Source of the DNA: Acetomicrobium hydrogeniformans ATCC BAA-1850
Lineage (GTDB): Bacteria; Synergistota; Synergistia; Synergistales; Acetomicrobiaceae
Reading direction: 5' to 3'
Assembly: GCF_000160455.2 (NCBI RefSeq)
Contig: NZ_ACJX03000001.1
Span: forward strand, 2,039,415-2,103,414
DNA length: 64,000 bases
Notes under the pieces: generated by a model
What the model was told of the DNA's origin: nothing
Databases searched by the model: none
The model's input: the letters and a program-made list of their open reading frames with translations, nothing else
In this document: positions 62,443-64,000 of the stretch, one piece after another
How positions within the stretch are numbered: the stretch's first letter is position 1
How the letters are laid out: every line of letters begins with the position of its first letter
Program-made: the position numbers and the translations under genes

Positions 62443-63234
62443 CTATCCAAACGCTTCCAACTTCATATTGTCATGCCAACCTAAAGTGCAGGAAAAACGC
62501 CTTGCTGTATCGCGCACTAAATAGTAGAGGTCTTCTCTCCTTGGATTCTCATCGAATCGAAATTTGGGAAGGGCTAAACTGAGAGCAGCAATTACGTTGT
62601 TGCTGACGTCAAATATAGGTGCACCTATACAATAAATATTCTTTATATGTTCCTCGTTATCCACACTGTATCCCAGTCTCCTAACTTCTTTCAATTCCCT
62701 CAGAAGGGTCTCTATGTCCTTTATGGTGTTTGAAGTGTATTGAATAAATCTCTCGTTGCGCAGAAGTTCTCTAACGCCATTTTCAGGAAGAAACGCAATA
62801 AGAGATTTTCCAAGGGCTGTGCAATAAAGAGGAATAGTCTGCCCCAAATTCATGCAGACTTTAATGGTGTCAGTAGATTCAATTTTGCTAATGTATAGCG
62901 CTTTTGTGCCATCGCGAACAGCCAGATTTACTGCCTCACCAGTTGCCTTAGATAGTTCATGCATAAAGGGATAGGCCAACTGAGGAAGCCCCGTCTTTCG
63001 AGCCACATTGCTACCAATTTCAAATAACTTATAGCTGTTCGAATATTTTGAATTAAAGGGATTTTGTGCAACATAACCCAGAGATTTTAAAGTAGATATA
63101 ATACGAAATACGGTACTCTTATCGAATGATAACATCTCACTGATCTCGGTAATGCCCAGTTCACCATATTCATCTAAAAGCTCCAAAACGGTAAAGGTGC
63201 GCACTACGGACTGAAGTGTCTTTTTATCGGGCAT
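62443..63234 (-). CDS. IclR family transcriptional regulator (TRAP/PanB cluster)
   Basis: A 263-residue regulator with an N-terminal winged helix (GITEISEMLSFDKSTVFRIISTLKSLG) and an IclR ligand domain (ALGKSLIAFLP, IGAPIFDVSNNVIAALSLALP). Head of the leftward cluster dctP-dctQ-dctM-ilvD-panB and the likely regulator of it. A GAGGAGGAG box precedes ATG 63234. It differs clearly from the IclR gene at 38456. Confidence 0.92.
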   Translation of the reverse strand: MPDKKTLQSVVRTFTVLELLDEYGELGITEISEMLSFDKSTVFRIISTLKSLGYVAQNPFNSKYSNSYKLFEIGSNVARKTGLPQLAYPFMHELSKATGEAVNLAVRDGTKALYISKIESTDTIKVCMNLGQTIPLYCTALGKSLIAFLPENGVRELLRNERFIQYTSNTIKDIETLLRELKEVRRLGYSVDNEEHIKNIYCIGAPIFDVSNNVIAALSLALPKFRFDENPRREDLYYLVRDTARRFSCTLGWHDNMKLEAFG

Positions 63235-63314
63235 TCAATGCTCCTCCTCAGCCTAAAAACATTTCGCCAAGAGGCATGTCTTACAAATATGCCGATTTAA
63301 GTTTTTCAGCTATT

Positions 63315-64000
63315 CTATCTCTTTAACTCCTCAAGCATCTTCTGATATTCCTCGGCCGTCTCGGGAAGTATGTGGTAGCAATGCTGATCCTCCGGGAATT
63401 TACCCGTTTTTACGTCCTCTATATATCTCTTGAAGGCCTCCGTCTCAACTTCTGCGACGTTTGCGTACTTCTTTACGAACTTTGGAGTGAAGGCCTGGAA
63501 TAACCCAAGCATGTCTCCGCATATGAGAAGCTGTCCGTCGCAGGGGGCTCCTGCTCCTATGGAGTAAACGGGTATGGAAAGGTCTTTTGTTATGAATTCG
63601 GTCAGTTCTGGCGGTACCGCCTCAAGAAGTAGGGCGAAAGCTCCGGCTTCCTCTATGGCTCGGGCGTCCATTATTAGGTCTCTGGCGCTTTTTGGGTCTC
63701 TGCCCTGTGCCTTAAATCCCCCAAGTACTCCTGAACTTTGAGGGGTAAGACCGATATGTCCCATGACCAAGATCCCTGCGTCGGCAATGGCCTTTATCCT
63801 CGTTATGACCCTTCTTCCGCCTTCAAGTTTCACGGCGTCCATGTCGGCTTCCTTCAAAAACCTTCCTGCGTTATACACGGCGTCTTCGTCGGATATCTGG
63901 TATGACATGAAGGGCATATCGCCTATGCAAAAAGTATTAGGAGCACCTCTTCGTACTGCCTTACAGCAGGTGATGCATTCTTCCATCGTCACAGGTACGG
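63315..64000 (-). CDS. panB: 3-methyl-2-oxobutanoate hydroxymethyltransferase, copy 2 (5' end outside window)
   Basis: About 228 residues of a second PanB. It has VTMEECITCCKAVRRGAPNT, FCIGDMPFMSYQ, DAVKLEGGRRV and MGHIGLTPQSSGVLGGFKAQ. The catalytic glutamate region LLEAVPPELTEFI and the C-terminal GDMLGLFQAFTPKFVKKY follow. The first 50-60 residues with the VGDS motif lie beyond 64000. Codon use is more GC-rich than copy 1, and the sequence differs throughout, so this is not a recent duplicate. It could be the housekeeping pantothenate copy, with panC outside the window. Confidence 0.92.
   Translation of the reverse strand, partial: VPVTMEECITCCKAVRRGAPNTFCIGDMPFMSYQISDEDAVYNAGRFLKEADMDAVKLEGGRRVITRIKAIADAGILVMGHIGLTPQSSGVLGGFKAQGRDPKSARDLIMDARAIEEAGAFALLLEAVPPELTEFITKDLSIPVYSIGAGAPCDGQLLICGDMLGLFQAFTPKFVKKYANVAEVETEAFKRYIEDVKTGKFPEDQHCYHILPETAEEYQKMLEELKR

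Noticed and set aside
1..64000. tRNA, rRNA and CRISPR arrays
   Set aside because: No T-loop (GGTTCGA-type) in a cloverleaf context, no rRNA landmarks and no regularly spaced direct repeats were found by eye.

Overview
The window looks like a chromosomal segment from an anaerobic, probably thermophilic, peptide- and organic-acid-fermenting bacterium of the Synergistota type (Acetomicrobium/Anaerobaculum-like). This is inference. It rests on three tandem M42 aminopeptidases, a TRAP transporter, selenium and sulfur-handling genes, two glycine-betaine-type binding proteins, an autotransporter beta-barrel relic (so a diderm envelope), and intermediate GC in the core with AT-rich accessory stretches. 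No rRNA, tRNA or CRISPR array was seen.

Layout. 1-1474: 5' part of carB. 1809-2204: a small ImmA/IrrE-type metallopeptidase. 2210-6824: a leftward five-gene ABC importer operon that includes an alkaline-phosphatase-superfamily enzyme. 7097-8863: a secreted protein made of four tandem repeats, followed by a decayed, internally deleted copy of the upstream ABC ATPase gene. 9633-13701: a bacterial choline/carnitine O-acyltransferase between two paralogous betaine-type binding proteins. 13754-16805: three M42 aminopeptidases. 16838-18512: a HicB relic, a cupin and a frameshifted uxuA. 18883-20719: an M23-like protein and an MBL hydrolase. 20905-23809: a split lipoate ligase with two radical SAM proteins, matching the LipS1/LipS2 type of lipoate assembly. 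24329-29118: a chemoreceptor, an iron alcohol dehydrogenase and GlpT. 29732-31052: an intact ISL3 element with target duplication, inserted just upstream of a persulfide-response-like promoter that drives a YeeE/YedE transporter and a CoA-disulfide reductase-rhodanese. 34311-43337: nudC, panD, a macro-domain protein, aroE, aroD, an IclR regulator, a C-C lyase, TusA/YedE (selenium type) and nagB.

43600-56892 is an accessory region. It starts with a truncated flavodoxin gene. Next comes an AT-rich four-gene cassette of two secreted proteins, an HNH-nuclease toxin candidate and a SUKH immunity protein. A hairpin-rich element with terminal inverted repeats follows. Then comes an operon of a DASS anion transporter, a protein that appears to be a circularly permuted cofactor-independent phosphoglycerate mutase, and a beta-CASP metallo-hydrolase, with a convergent LysR gene. 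It ends in an autotransporter fragment and two opposed IS110 elements, each with a structured non-coding leader that could be a bridge RNA.

56893-64000 is a leftward metabolic cluster: PanB, IlvD, TRAP transporter DctM/DctQ/DctP, an IclR regulator, and a second PanB running off the window.

The observations most worth following up are the permuted phosphoglycerate mutase operon, the SUKH/HNH secreted cassette, the acyltransferase between betaine-binding proteins, and the candidate IS110 guide RNAs.
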